A stretch of 64,000 nucleotides of DNA from Bradyrhizobium sp. (GTDB lineage: Bacteria; Pseudomonadota; Alphaproteobacteria; Rhizobiales; Xanthobacteraceae), in the NCBI GenBank assembly GCA_030681365.1, contig JAUXWH010000131.1, positions 1-64,000 of the forward strand. The letters run 5' to 3'. Within the stretch, counting starts at the first letter, position 1; every line of letters begins with the position of its first letter. Both the position numbers and the translations under genes were made by a program. The notes under the pieces are model-generated. The model did no database searches, was not told the origin of the DNA, and worked only from the letters and a program-made list of their open reading frames with translations. This document shows, in pieces, positions 1 to 8,429 of this stretch.

Positions 1-755
1 CGGAACACGCCGGCGGGCATGCCGCCATTGCCCCAGGTGCCGCGCCGCGGCGGGGTCTGGCCGTTGACGAGGAAGATCTGGGCGTAATGCGACAGCGAGG
101 CGATCACGGTGTCGAACAGGCAGACGTCGACATGCTGTCCCGCCCCGCCATTGGCCTTGCGGTGATAGAGTGCTGCCAGAATGCCGATCGACGAGTTCAT
201 GCCGGTCATGTAGTCGACGATGGAGGGCCCGACCTTCATCGGCCCCTCGCCGGGTTCGCCGTCGAGATGGCCGGTGACGCTCATCAGACCGCCCATCGCC
301 TGCAGGATGGCGTCGTAGCCGGCGCGCGGCGCGTAAGGTCCGGTCTGCCCGAAGCCGGTCACCGAGCAATAGATGATGCCGGGGTTGATCGCCTTAATCG
401 ATTCATAGTCCAGCCGGTAGCGCTTGAGATCGCCGACCTTGTAGTTCTCCATCATGACGTCGCAGGTTTTCGCCAGCTCGCGGACGATGTCCTGGCCTTC
501 CGGGGTCGCGATGTTGACGGTGACCGATTTCTTGTTGCGGTTGGCGCACAGATAGAACGAGTTGTTGTTGTTCGCCTTGCCGTCGGGATCGGTGAGATAG
601 GGCGGGCCGAAGGCGCGCGCGTCGTCGCCGCCGCCCGGCCGCTCGATCTTGATTACCTCGGCGCCGAGATCGCCCAGCATCTGCGCCGACAACGGCCCCG
701 CCAGCACGCGCGTCAGATCGAGAATTTTGATGCCTTGAAGCGGCAGAGCCGACAT
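1..755 (-). CDS. CaiB/BaiF-type CoA transferase family III, C-terminus beyond window edge
   Basis: Minus-strand translation from ATG at 755 reads MSALPLQGIKILDLTRVLAGPLSAQMLGDLGAEVIKIERPGGGDDAR...; typical family III CoA-transferase N-terminus; no stop before window start. Confidence 0.9.
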   Translation of the reverse strand, partial: MSALPLQGIKILDLTRVLAGPLSAQMLGDLGAEVIKIERPGGGDDARAFGPPYLTDPDGKANNNNSFYLCANRNKKSVTVNIATPEGQDIVRELAKTCDVMMENYKVGDLKRYRLDYESIKAINPGIIYCSVTGFGQTGPYAPRAGYDAILQAMGGLMSVTGHLDGEPGEGPMKVGPSIVDYMTGMNSSIGILAALYHRKANGGAGQHVDVCLFDTVIASLSHYAQIFLVNGQTPPRRGTWGNGGMPAGVF

Positions 756-913
756 AGAGATTCCTCCGGAGTTCTTGGTCTTGTCGCGCGGGAGCACGCA
801 CCCGGCGAAACGTGAATCAGCGGATACACTATTTTTCGCGCGCCAAGCACTGCGCTCAGGACATGAAGCTATCCGCCCGCTGCGGCGCGCGATTTATTGA
901 CCTGGACCATTAA

Positions 914-1210
914 ATGGTCCATTATTTTGCAGCCCGCTCAAAGGAAAAACCCGTGCGGATATCCGTCACCGAAGCCAAGGGACAATTGGCCGAACTGGTG
1001 CGGCGCGCCGAAGCCGGCGACGAGGTGATCCTGACCCGGCACGGGCACGAAGCCGTGCGACTGGTTCCGGTCATGGCCGTGCTGGAGCCCAAGGACCGAC
1101 GCGCGTTGCTCGAACAAGCGCGGAGGCGCGGTTCGGCCAAGGCAACGGTCGGCCCCGATGCGGCGCGAAGCCAGGACTTTCTCTATGGCGACGACGGCCT
1201 GCCCTCTTGA
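914..1210 (+). CDS. Phd/YefM-type antitoxin of a type II TA pair (true start may be about 953)
   Basis: ISVTEAKGQLAELVRRAEAGDEVILTRHGHEAVRLVPV motif; TTGA overlap with downstream PIN gene. Confidence 0.85.
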   Translation: MVHYFAARSKEKPVRISVTEAKGQLAELVRRAEAGDEVILTRHGHEAVRLVPVMAVLEPKDRRALLEQARRRGSAKATVGPDAARSQDFLYGDDGLPS

Positions 1211-1587
1211 TCGCCGTCGACACCTCCGCGCTGATGGCGATCGTGCTCGACGAGGCGGAGGCCGATGCCTGCATCGCCGCGCTGGAGACGGAAGACAATG
1301 TCCTGATCTCGGTCGGCACCATCGCGGAGGCGTTGATTGTAGCGGCGCGGCGCAATGTCAGCGAAGAGATTGCCAGCCTGATCGACGGCCTCGGCTTCAA
1401 CGCCGTCGCGGTCACCCCCGCTTCAGCGCGACGGATTGCATCGGCCCATGGCCGCTGGGGAAAAGGCATCGATGCCGGGCTGAATTTCGGCGACTGTTTT
1501 GCTTATGAAGTCGCGAAAGAGCACGACTGTCCCCTGCTCTATGTCGGTGATGATTTCGCAAGGACCGACGTCAAGGGCGTGTTGTGA
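1207..1587 (+). CDS. PIN-domain VapC-like toxin
   Basis: MIAVDTSALMAIVLDEAEADAC... PIN N-terminus; start overlaps antitoxin stop. Confidence 0.85.
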   Translation: MIAVDTSALMAIVLDEAEADACIAALETEDNVLISVGTIAEALIVAARRNVSEEIASLIDGLGFNAVAVTPASARRIASAHGRWGKGIDAGLNFGDCFAYEVAKEHDCPLLYVGDDFARTDVKGVL

Positions 1588-1603
1588 GTTCGCGGCTACC
1601 GCT

Positions 1604-1972
1604 TCACGGCTGATCCACGATGGTCGGACGCGATACGACGTAAGCCGCACAGGCCAGCAGCAGCGCCGCGACGCCGGCGGCCAGCAACAGCGACGGATTG
1701 GCGCTGTACCAGAACGCAAAAAATCCGAACGTCATCCCCGCGCAGGCCGTGATCTTGGCCGGACGCGAGATCGCCCCCTCGGAGCGCCAGTCGCGCAGGG
1801 GTTTGCCGAATTGGGGATGATGGAGCAGCCAGGCTTCAAGACGGGGTGACGAGCGCGCAAAACAGCCTGCGGCACCGATCAGGAAGATCGTCGTCGGCAA
1901 CAGCGGCGTCACCGCGCCAATCACGCCGAGCGCGACCAACACCCATCCCAGGCAGAAGTAGAAAACCCGCAT
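1604..1972 (-). CDS. YbaN/DUF454 family small inner-membrane protein
   Basis: LGWVLVALGVIGAVTPLLPTTIFLIGAAGCFARSSPRLEAWLLHHPQFG signature. Confidence 0.85.
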   Translation of the reverse strand: MRVFYFCLGWVLVALGVIGAVTPLLPTTIFLIGAAGCFARSSPRLEAWLLHHPQFGKPLRDWRSEGAISRPAKITACAGMTFGFFAFWYSANPSLLLAAGVAALLLACAAYVVSRPTIVDQP

Positions 1973-2018
1973 TGTCTACAGCCGAGAATACCAGCTTTGC
2001 GCGGCCCGGTGAATGGTT

Positions 2019-2092
2019 TGGAGCGGGTGAAGGGAATCGAACCCTCGTATTCAGCTTGGAAGGCTGCTGCTCTACCATTGAGCTACACCCGC
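2019..2092 (-). tRNA. tRNA-Gly(TCC), CCA encoded
   Basis: Reverse complement GCGGGTGTAGCTCAATGGTAGAGCAGCAGCCTTCCAAGCTGAATACGAGGGTTCGATTCCCTTCACCCGCTCCA folds as a cloverleaf. Confidence 0.95.
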
Positions 2093-2251
2093 ATCTGGCG
2101 ATGACCTATCACGCCGGTCCGGCAGCCTCAACCGCTGGCAGTGGATTTGGTCCGGTAAACGACATTTGTTCCGCCGGCGCCACCCCTTAACATCGGCCGA
2201 ATCCGTGCCTATACTGATGTTTCCATCAACGCAACGAAAGGAGGTGATCCA

Positions 2252-2296
2252 GTGTCTCTTACCAAGCGCTGTCACCTCGCTGGGATCGCCCGCTAG
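2252..2296 (+). CDS. Putative 14-aa peptide VSLTKRCHLAGIAR
   Basis: GTG start 7 nt after GGAGG; TAG stop at 2294-2296; below ORF-track cutoff. Confidence 0.4.
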   Translation: MSLTKRCHLAGIAR

Positions 2297-2357
2297 GCTC
2301 TAAACGGCCTGGCATCGGGGCGCTCTCAGCCCTGGACCAGCGAGTTCAAAAGTTGGA

Positions 2358-2389
2358 GCGCGACGGGAGCCATCCCGTCGCGCTTTTTT
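2358..2389 (+). terminator. Rho-independent terminator
   Basis: GCGCGACGGGA-GCCA-TCCCGTCGCGC-TTTTTT. Confidence 0.9.
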
Positions 2390-2421
2390 ATTGCCGGTTC
2401 ATCGCCTGGAATTTGCAGGGA

Positions 2422-2610
2422 TCAGAAGCCGCAGACATTGACCGATCGCGGCCGCGGCCCGCGGCGGTTTTCGATCATCCGCTCGCCGCCATTGCAGGCC
2501 GAGCTGCCATAGTAGCGGTGATGGCCGGCGACATCGTGCCAATCGCCCGCCTGAGATGTCGCAGGAGCCCGCACGCGATCGCTGATGATGGAAGCTGGCT
2601 TGCGTAACAT
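2422..2610 (-). CDS. Small hypothetical protein
   Basis: MLRKPASIISDRV...GERMIENRRGPRPRSVNVCGF; strongly GC3-biased codons. Confidence 0.35.
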   Translation of the reverse strand: MLRKPASIISDRVRAPATSQAGDWHDVAGHHRYYGSSACNGGERMIENRRGPRPRSVNVCGF

Positions 2611-2876
2611 GACCGTCTCCGTTGGTGGGCGCGCAATTGCTGCGTTCTGCTCATCAGTCGCGAGGTCCGAGAGGCGCGTTCAAGGGCGGTTTCAACTATC
2701 GTGTTTCGGGAATGTTTCGTCGCTGCCTGCCCCAACTTGCGACAAAGCCGCCGGCGGGGCAGAATTTCCTGCGAAACGCCGGTTGTCGGGATTGCCCCTG
2801 GCCAAACGTCCTCCGGCTGGACGCAACCGCGTCCAGGTGCCCCAGAACAGCCGATCCCGCAACCAAGGAAACAGCG

Positions 2877-3272
2877 ATGCTTTATGCCCTCCTGGCCTAT
2901 CACGTTGAAACCGAGGTCACGTCCTGGACGCCGGAGGAAGACGCGGCGCTGATGGTCGACTTGCATCGGGTCCATGACCGGCTGCACCAGGACGGACGGC
3001 TCGGGCCGGCGGCGCGGCTGGGGGCGACCAAAAAGGCCCGCACCCTGCGCGGCCCGGGCGCCGGAACCGTCATCGATGGTCCGTTTGCCGAGACCAAGGA
3101 GCAGTTGCTGGGCCTTTATGTCCTCGACTGCGCCAGCGAGGAAGCCGCCATCGAGGCCGCCCGCGACCTGCGTCGCGTCAATCCCAGCGCGGTTTACGAG
3201 ATCCGCCCGGTGCAGCTCTATCTGCCCGGCGTGCCGTTTCCGGTGACGGAGGCTGCGGGCGACGAGGGGTAA
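2877..3272 (+). CDS. YCII/DGPF-domain protein
   Basis: MLYALLAYHVE...GTVIDGPFAETKEQLLGLYVLDCASEEAAIEAAR, DGPF motif. Confidence 0.85.
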   Translation: MLYALLAYHVETEVTSWTPEEDAALMVDLHRVHDRLHQDGRLGPAARLGATKKARTLRGPGAGTVIDGPFAETKEQLLGLYVLDCASEEAAIEAARDLRRVNPSAVYEIRPVQLYLPGVPFPVTEAAGDEG

Positions 3273-3343
3273 TCAGGACGGCCTTGTCGCGGCGGCCGCG
3301 TGCGGTTTCAGCCGGGCAAGCCTTCCCGCTGGCGGGCTGAAGC

Positions 3344-3429
3344 TGGTGGGGGAAGAAGGACTCGAACCTTCGAAGTCGTAAGACGGCTGATTTACAGTCA
3401 GCTCCCTTTGCCACTCGGGACACTCCCCC
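3344..3429 (-). tRNA. tRNA-Tyr(GTA), CCA encoded
   Basis: Reverse complement GGGGGAGTGTCCCGAGTGGCAAAGGGAGCTGACTGTAAATCAGCCGTCTTACGACTTCGAAGGTTCGAGTCCTTCTTCCCCCACCA; class II tRNA with long variable arm. Confidence 0.95.
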
Positions 3430-3632
3430 GCTCAACAGCATCGGACCCCACCCGCCGAAACTGGCGGCAGAAAGGTCAACCGATGACGTTAAAACCGGGC
3501 GCCGATGGCGAGCTCCCGGTTGGCGCGTTTATGACGGAATCGACCCGGCAAAGTCAACCAAGGCGCCCCCCTTATTCCGGGCCGCCAGGGGCTCAAATTG
3601 CCATTATTCGGAACCCGTGACACAAGCCTGCC

Positions 3633-4463
3633 ATGAGCGATCGTGATCGAAAACCGCGCTTTCAGCGCGGAGGCGGCAAGGGACCCGACAAAGGGCGCCA
3701 ATCCGGCCGCCGGAGCGGCGGGCGCGACCGCGAGGCCAGCCCCGACGGGGCGGTCATTCTATACGGCTGGCACACCGTGGCGGCGGCGCTGGCCAACCCG
3801 CGGCGCCGGATTCGCAAGCTGTGGCTGACGGAAAACGCCGCAAGGCGGCTGGCCGACGACCGGATCGAGCTGCGCGTCACCCCGGAAATCGTGCGGCCGG
3901 ACCTGATCGACATCAAGCTTGGCCCCGACGCCGTACACCAGGGCCTGCTGGCGGAGGCCGAACCGCTGGATCAGCCCGATATCGGCGACCTGCCGCAGCA
4001 GGGAATCGTGCTGGTGCTCGACCAGATCACCGATCCGCACAATGTCGGCGCCATCCTGCGCTCGGCGGCGGCCTTCGCGGTCAAGGCCATCGTCACCACG
4101 GCGCGGCACAGCCCCGAAGCCACAGGGGTGCTGGCGAAATCCGCCTCCGGGGCGCTGGAACTGGTGCCAATGGTGACCGTGACGAACCTGGCGCGCGCCC
4201 TGAACGAGCTGAACGACCAGGGTTTCATGACCGTCGGGCTCGATAGCGAGGGCAGCGAGGATCTCGGCGCGATGACGTTGCAGCAGCCGCTGGCGCTGGT
4301 GCTGGGCGCCGAGGGTCAGGGCTTGCGGAGATTGACCCGCGAGACCTGCAGCGCGGTGGCGCGGCTCGACATGCCCGGCGAGATCAAGAGCCTCAACGTG
4401 TCGAACGCGGCGGTGCTGGCGCTTTACATCGGTGCCAGCAGGCTCGGCCTGATGGGCAAGTAA
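3633..4463 (+). CDS. rlmB: 23S rRNA (guanosine-2'-O-)-methyltransferase RlmB / TrmH family
   Basis: LVLDQITDPHNVGAILRSAAAF ... LVLGAEGQGLRRLTRETC ... SLNVSNAAVLALY SpoU motifs. Confidence 0.93.
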   Translation: MSDRDRKPRFQRGGGKGPDKGRQSGRRSGGRDREASPDGAVILYGWHTVAAALANPRRRIRKLWLTENAARRLADDRIELRVTPEIVRPDLIDIKLGPDAVHQGLLAEAEPLDQPDIGDLPQQGIVLVLDQITDPHNVGAILRSAAAFAVKAIVTTARHSPEATGVLAKSASGALELVPMVTVTNLARALNELNDQGFMTVGLDSEGSEDLGAMTLQQPLALVLGAEGQGLRRLTRETCSAVARLDMPGEIKSLNVSNAAVLALYIGASRLGLMGK

Positions 4464-4535
4464 TTTCAAAGTAATTTACAGCACAACGCCCGCTCGCGTG
4501 ATGCGAACGGGCGCCGGTATTTTTCGCTTGTCGGA

Positions 4536-5039
4536 TCAGTGGTAGCGGCGCAGCGCGTGGCCATGGTGACGGTGGCCGTAGTGACGATGCATCACCGGGC
4601 CACCGTGGTGGCGCATGCTGTGACGCGGCGCGTAGCCGTGACGCGAGGCGTAGCCAACCCGCGGAGCGTAGACACGCGGCGCGTAGCCGTAGCGGATGCC
4701 CGGGCGGACCGAATAACGGTGGCCGTAGTAGCGGTGGGTGCGATAGCCGTAATAGGGTCGACCGTAAGACACCGAGGTTTCCTGGTAGACCGGGCGCGGC
4801 GCCCAGTTGCCCGGACCGGTATAGGTCGGGCCCTGGTTGACGTAATAATACTGGTGCACCGGATCGGGCAGCCGCTCGCGGGCCCAGCCGCAGCCGGTGT
4901 AGCAACCCGAATAGACCGGCGCCGGGGCAACGTAGACCGGGGCCGGCGCGCAACCGGTGTAGCACGCCATCGCGGGCGCGGCGCCCATCGTCATCATCAC
5001 GGCAACAGCCGCTACCATTCCTGAAATCGTCTTACGCAT
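4536..5039 (-). CDS. Exported Tyr/Arg/His-rich repeat protein
   Basis: Signal peptide MRKTISGMVAAVAVMMTMGAAPAMA; repeated YAPR/GYA units. Confidence 0.7.
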   Translation of the reverse strand: MRKTISGMVAAVAVMMTMGAAPAMACYTGCAPAPVYVAPAPVYSGCYTGCGWARERLPDPVHQYYYVNQGPTYTGPGNWAPRPVYQETSVSYGRPYYGYRTHRYYGHRYSVRPGIRYGYAPRVYAPRVGYASRHGYAPRHSMRHHGGPVMHRHYGHRHHGHALRRYH

Positions 5040-5118
5040 TGCGCTCTCTCCTGTGGATCTGCTTTTTTGTTGGCGTGGACTCTTGGTGTGGAAATTCGCG
5101 TGGAAGATGCCGGCGTGA

Positions 5119-5562
5119 TCAGCGCCGGAAATCCCGCCGCGGGACGTCGATTTGCGGCGCGACGATCACCGGCGGCGGATCGAACGGCACGTCGGCCTGC
5201 GGTTGCGGCGGATTGGATTGCGCCGACCACGACTGATGATAGCTCTCCGCGGGCTGCGGCAGCTTGCGGTTGGCCGGCGGCTGAATTTCGAGGCGTCCGT
5301 AGGCCGGCAGCAGGCCGGCGCTCGGATAGTAATGGCCGACATTGGGTACGGGATCGACATAGCGGCCGCCATAGACCTTGGTCTGCACCTGCCCACCCTT
5401 GCCGAGACCCCAATCGCCTTCGACCACGGCATAGGATGCATCGACGCCGTTGATGATGATGGGTACCCCGTGGCGGCCGGGAATCACGATCTCGAAACCG
5501 CCTCCGGCAAATGCCGTCGCAGTCGTTCCGATCAAGATGGCCAGTGCGATTGCAGCGCGCAT
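5119..5562 (-). CDS. Exported hypothetical protein
   Basis: MRAAIALAILIGTTATAFAGGGFEIVIPGRHGVPIIINGVDASYAVVEGDWG; signal peptide. Confidence 0.75.
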   Translation of the reverse strand: MRAAIALAILIGTTATAFAGGGFEIVIPGRHGVPIIINGVDASYAVVEGDWGLGKGGQVQTKVYGGRYVDPVPNVGHYYPSAGLLPAYGRLEIQPPANRKLPQPAESYHQSWSAQSNPPQPQADVPFDPPPVIVAPQIDVPRRDFRR

Positions 5563-5720
5563 GGTCGCGGCTCCCTGTTATGAGGGGCAACCTATCCGAA
5601 CAAGCGAGCCCAAGGGTTAAAGCCGCCGGCCAAACTGCCAGTAAGCCTAACGCGTAAGCATCCGTAACAGTTCAAATCCGAAACAGCGCGATCAGGAAAC
5701 GTTAACGGGCGCGAACGGCC

Positions 5721-6437
5721 TCAACCGAACGCCGTTTCGACGATGGTAGTGACGCCGATGGCGATGGTGAAGGCGCCGACCGCGCCCTGCAGGCCGCGAT
5801 TGGCCCAGGTGAGCCAGCGCGCGGAGACCGCGAGCGGCACCGCGATCACCATCGACAAGACAGCCATGCCGATCATCGAACCGATTCCGAACAGCGCGAC
5901 GTAGCCGAGCCCGATGGCCGGACTGACGGCCTGCGACACCGCGAGCACCAGCAGCGCCGCCGAGCCGGCCATGCCGTGGATCAGGCCGACCAGCAGCGTG
6001 CGCCAGCGAAAGCCGTGTTCGTGGGCATGAGCCGCGCGGGAATGCGGCCGGGTTTCGCCGGCATGGCTGTGGGCGTGGATGTGGACCGTGCCGTCGTCAT
6101 GGCCGTGACGGTGAAAATGCACGCGGTCGCGCCAGAGACGCCAGAGCACGTGAGCGCCCAGCCCGACCAGCATGACGCCGACGGCGGTCTCCAGCGGACT
6201 CGCGACATGCTCGGGGATCGCGTGGCCGAGCAGCAACGCCGCGCCGGCAAAGGCGAACAGGGTCAGCGTATGGCCGAGACCCCAGGTCAGGCCATGGCGG
6301 ACGATATCGCCGACACGGCTGCGGCGCGCGGCGATGCTCGACACCGCCGCGATATGGTCGGCTTCCAGCGCGTGCTGCATGCCCAACAGAAACCCCAGCC
6401 CCAGAATTCCGAACATGTAATCCCCTACTCGCTTCAC
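5721..6437 (-). CDS. NiCoT/UreH-like nickel-cobalt transporter family membrane protein with His-rich loop
   Basis: LGFLLGMQHALEADHIAAVSS (HAxxADH motif), HFHRHGHDDGTVHIHAHSHAG loop. Confidence 0.85.
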   Translation of the reverse strand: MKRVGDYMFGILGLGFLLGMQHALEADHIAAVSSIAARRSRVGDIVRHGLTWGLGHTLTLFAFAGAALLLGHAIPEHVASPLETAVGVMLVGLGAHVLWRLWRDRVHFHRHGHDDGTVHIHAHSHAGETRPHSRAAHAHEHGFRWRTLLVGLIHGMAGSAALLVLAVSQAVSPAIGLGYVALFGIGSMIGMAVLSMVIAVPLAVSARWLTWANRGLQGAVGAFTIAIGVTTIVETAFG

Positions 6438-6438
6438 C

Positions 6439-6525
6439 CGTCATTGCGAGCGCAGCGAAGCAATCCAGCTTCTTTCTTGACATGGCAAAGCTGGATTGCT
6501 TGTCGATGCGCTCCTCGCAATGACG
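6439..6525. repeat. REP-like dispersed inverted repeat
   Basis: CGTCATTGCGAGCGCAGCGAAGCAATCCAGCTT ... AAAGCTGGATTGCTTGTCGATGCGCTCCTCGCAATGACG. Confidence 0.85.
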
Positions 6526-6594
6526 CTTTTGAAATCTCTTATGGCATCAGCCATCGCATCTGTCAGAGCAAAGTTCGGGCCGGAACACCAACCC

Positions 6595-7308
6595 TCACAG
6601 CACCTCCTCAAAAAGCCCCAGCATCGACGCCCAGGAGCGGCGGTCGGCCCGTGCGCTGTAGAGCGCGGTGCGCAGCATCGAACCGTCGGCGGCCGGATTG
6701 GTGAAACCATGCAGCGTATTGCCGTAGGAGATCAGCTGCCAGTCCGGCACCTGCGCGGCGCGCATCTCGGCCTCGAACGCGGCGACCTGCTCGGGCGGCG
6801 CCAGTGGATCGTCGGCGCCGGTCAGCACCAGCACGCTGGCTTTTACCCTGCCCGGTTCGGCGGGCATTCGGGTGGTGAGGACGCCGTGGAAGCTGACAGC
6901 GGCCGCAAGATCGGCGCCGTCGCGGGCGAGCTCCAGCACCACCGAGCCGCCGAAGCAGAAACCGATCGCCGCGATTCGCTCCGTATCGACTTGCGGCATT
7001 GCTTTGAGCGTCGCCAGCGCGGCGTGGCCGCGGGCACGGAGCGTTTCCGGCTGGCTGCGGAGGTCGCCGACCAGTTTTGCCACTTCCTGCAGGTTACGCG
7101 CCTGCCGACGCTCGCCGAACATGTCGGCGGCGAACGCGACATAGCCGAGTTCGGCCAGCATCCGTGCCCGCGCCATCGCGAACTCGCCGAGGCCCAGCCC
7201 CTCGTGAAACACCAGCACGCCAGGCCGCGGCCCGGCTTTGGCTTCATCGAAGGCGAGATAGCCGCGCATGACCGCGTCGGCGCGGTAGTCGACGTCCTGC
7301 ATCTGCAT
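6595..7308 (-). CDS. Dienelactone hydrolase family protein
   Basis: GVLVFHEGLGLGEFAM..., IGFCFGGSVVLELARDG, C-terminal HGFTNP. Confidence 0.9.
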   Translation of the reverse strand: MQMQDVDYRADAVMRGYLAFDEAKAGPRPGVLVFHEGLGLGEFAMARARMLAELGYVAFAADMFGERRQARNLQEVAKLVGDLRSQPETLRARGHAALATLKAMPQVDTERIAAIGFCFGGSVVLELARDGADLAAAVSFHGVLTTRMPAEPGRVKASVLVLTGADDPLAPPEQVAAFEAEMRAAQVPDWQLISYGNTLHGFTNPAADGSMLRTALYSARADRRSWASMLGLFEEVL

Positions 7309-7441
7309 CGGCGTTCGCTCAATCCCGGAAAAACCACAGAAGGGGAACTTCACATCGGTTTGATGCCGGCACAACCCGGATTGGAACATCCGGTCGACGA
7401 GATCGTTACGCCCGCACATCCAATGAGCGGAGAGATATCTA

Positions 7442-7825
7442 ATGACGAAATCAGGCCTTCTGGGCGCCGCGGCAGTCGTTGTCGCCATGGTCGCAACGCC
7501 CGCACTGGCGCAGCAGCGTCCGATGCATCAGCACGGCGCCTACACGCAAAATCATGGCTGGGCGAACGATCGCCATTATCGCCACGGACGCAGCGGCTTC
7601 TGGCCGGGAGCGGTCGCGGCGGGCGTGGTCGGCGGCGCCCTTGGCACCGCGGCCGCTATCGCCTCGTCGCCGTATCGCGGCGGCAATTCCTACGCCTATT
7701 ACGGCAGCGGTCCGCAGTATGACGACTCCTATGCCTATTACGGCGCCCGGCGCGGAATGACGACCTGCGGCGTGGAACCCTATGCCACCTATATGGGCCC
7801 GGACGGCCGCTGGTATCCCTGCTAG
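7442..7825 (+). CDS. Exported Gly/Tyr-rich hypothetical protein
   Basis: MTKSGLLGAAAVVVAMVATPALAQQRPMHQH...; signal peptide. Confidence 0.75.
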   Translation: MTKSGLLGAAAVVVAMVATPALAQQRPMHQHGAYTQNHGWANDRHYRHGRSGFWPGAVAAGVVGGALGTAAAIASSPYRGGNSYAYYGSGPQYDDSYAYYGARRGMTTCGVEPYATYMGPDGRWYPC

Positions 7826-7851
7826 GCGAGCAGAGGCGTCAGGATCGAAGG

Positions 7852-7875
7852 GGCGGCCGCGGGCCGCCTCTTCTT
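7852..7875 (+). terminator. Terminator-like hairpin after the 7442-7825 gene
   Basis: GGCGGCC-GCG-GGCCGCC-TCTTCTT. Confidence 0.6.
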
Positions 7876-8033
7876 GTTATGCCTTTTGCGGCGGGCCTAG
7901 CGCCTGTTGCAACGAAGGCGACCCAACTGGTCCCAAAGCTACGCCCAGGCGCAACGGCTCTCAGCCCGGGGACCTGGTTCCGCGGCGAAGACGGCCGGCA
8001 TATCTGCCAGCAAACGGCAGCATGACAGTTGCG

Positions 8034-8061
8034 AAAAAGGCGGCCGCGAGGCCGTCTTTTT
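8034..8061. terminator. Bidirectional terminator
   Basis: AAAAAGGCGGCC-GCGA-GGCCGTCTTTTT. Confidence 0.75.
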
Positions 8062-8176
8062 CGTGCTTTAGCCTGCGCGGAAAGGTCTTTCGCCGGCTGG
8101 CCCTTTGCGGGCAAGTCTGGTATTCGAGCGGCCGAACGATCAGCGGGATTTCGTCGGTCCCTGATGCTTTCAATTC

Positions 8177-8251
8177 GCCGGTTTAGCTCAGCGGTAGAGC
8201 AGCGGTTTTGTAAACCGAAGGTCGGGAGTTCAATCCTCTCAACCGGCACCA
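8177..8251 (+). tRNA. tRNA-Thr(TGT), CCA encoded
   Basis: GCCGGTTTAGCTCAGCGGTAGAGCAGCGGTTTTGTAAACCGAAGGTCGGGAGTTCAATCCTCTCAACCGGCACCA. Confidence 0.95.
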
Positions 8252-8429
8252 GGAAACCCTTGCAATAGGCTTTTTCCGCACTTCCCGCGCGCCGCCGCAA
8301 AGTCGGCCAAAACGCAACGCGCGCATCCGAAATCCGGTACCCGCAGTGTCTGCGAATCTCGCCGAAACGATCTGAAACCCGCCTCCGCATCTTGCCAAGG
8401 TGCCGAGACGCTGCCGACAGGCTGAGGCC

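Larger units (their letters stand above)
2205..2389 (+). ncRNA. Candidate small RNA / leader-type transcript with 16S 3'-end complement and 14-codon ORF
   Basis: Possible -10 TATACT near 2210; GAAAGGAGGTGATCCAG at 2236-2252; terminator at 2358-2389. Confidence 0.5.

Noticed and set aside
5721-6437. Possible hydrogenase/urease accessory island around the nickel transporter
   Set aside because: Neighbouring genes are exported hypotheticals and a dienelactone hydrolase; no hyp/ure genes present
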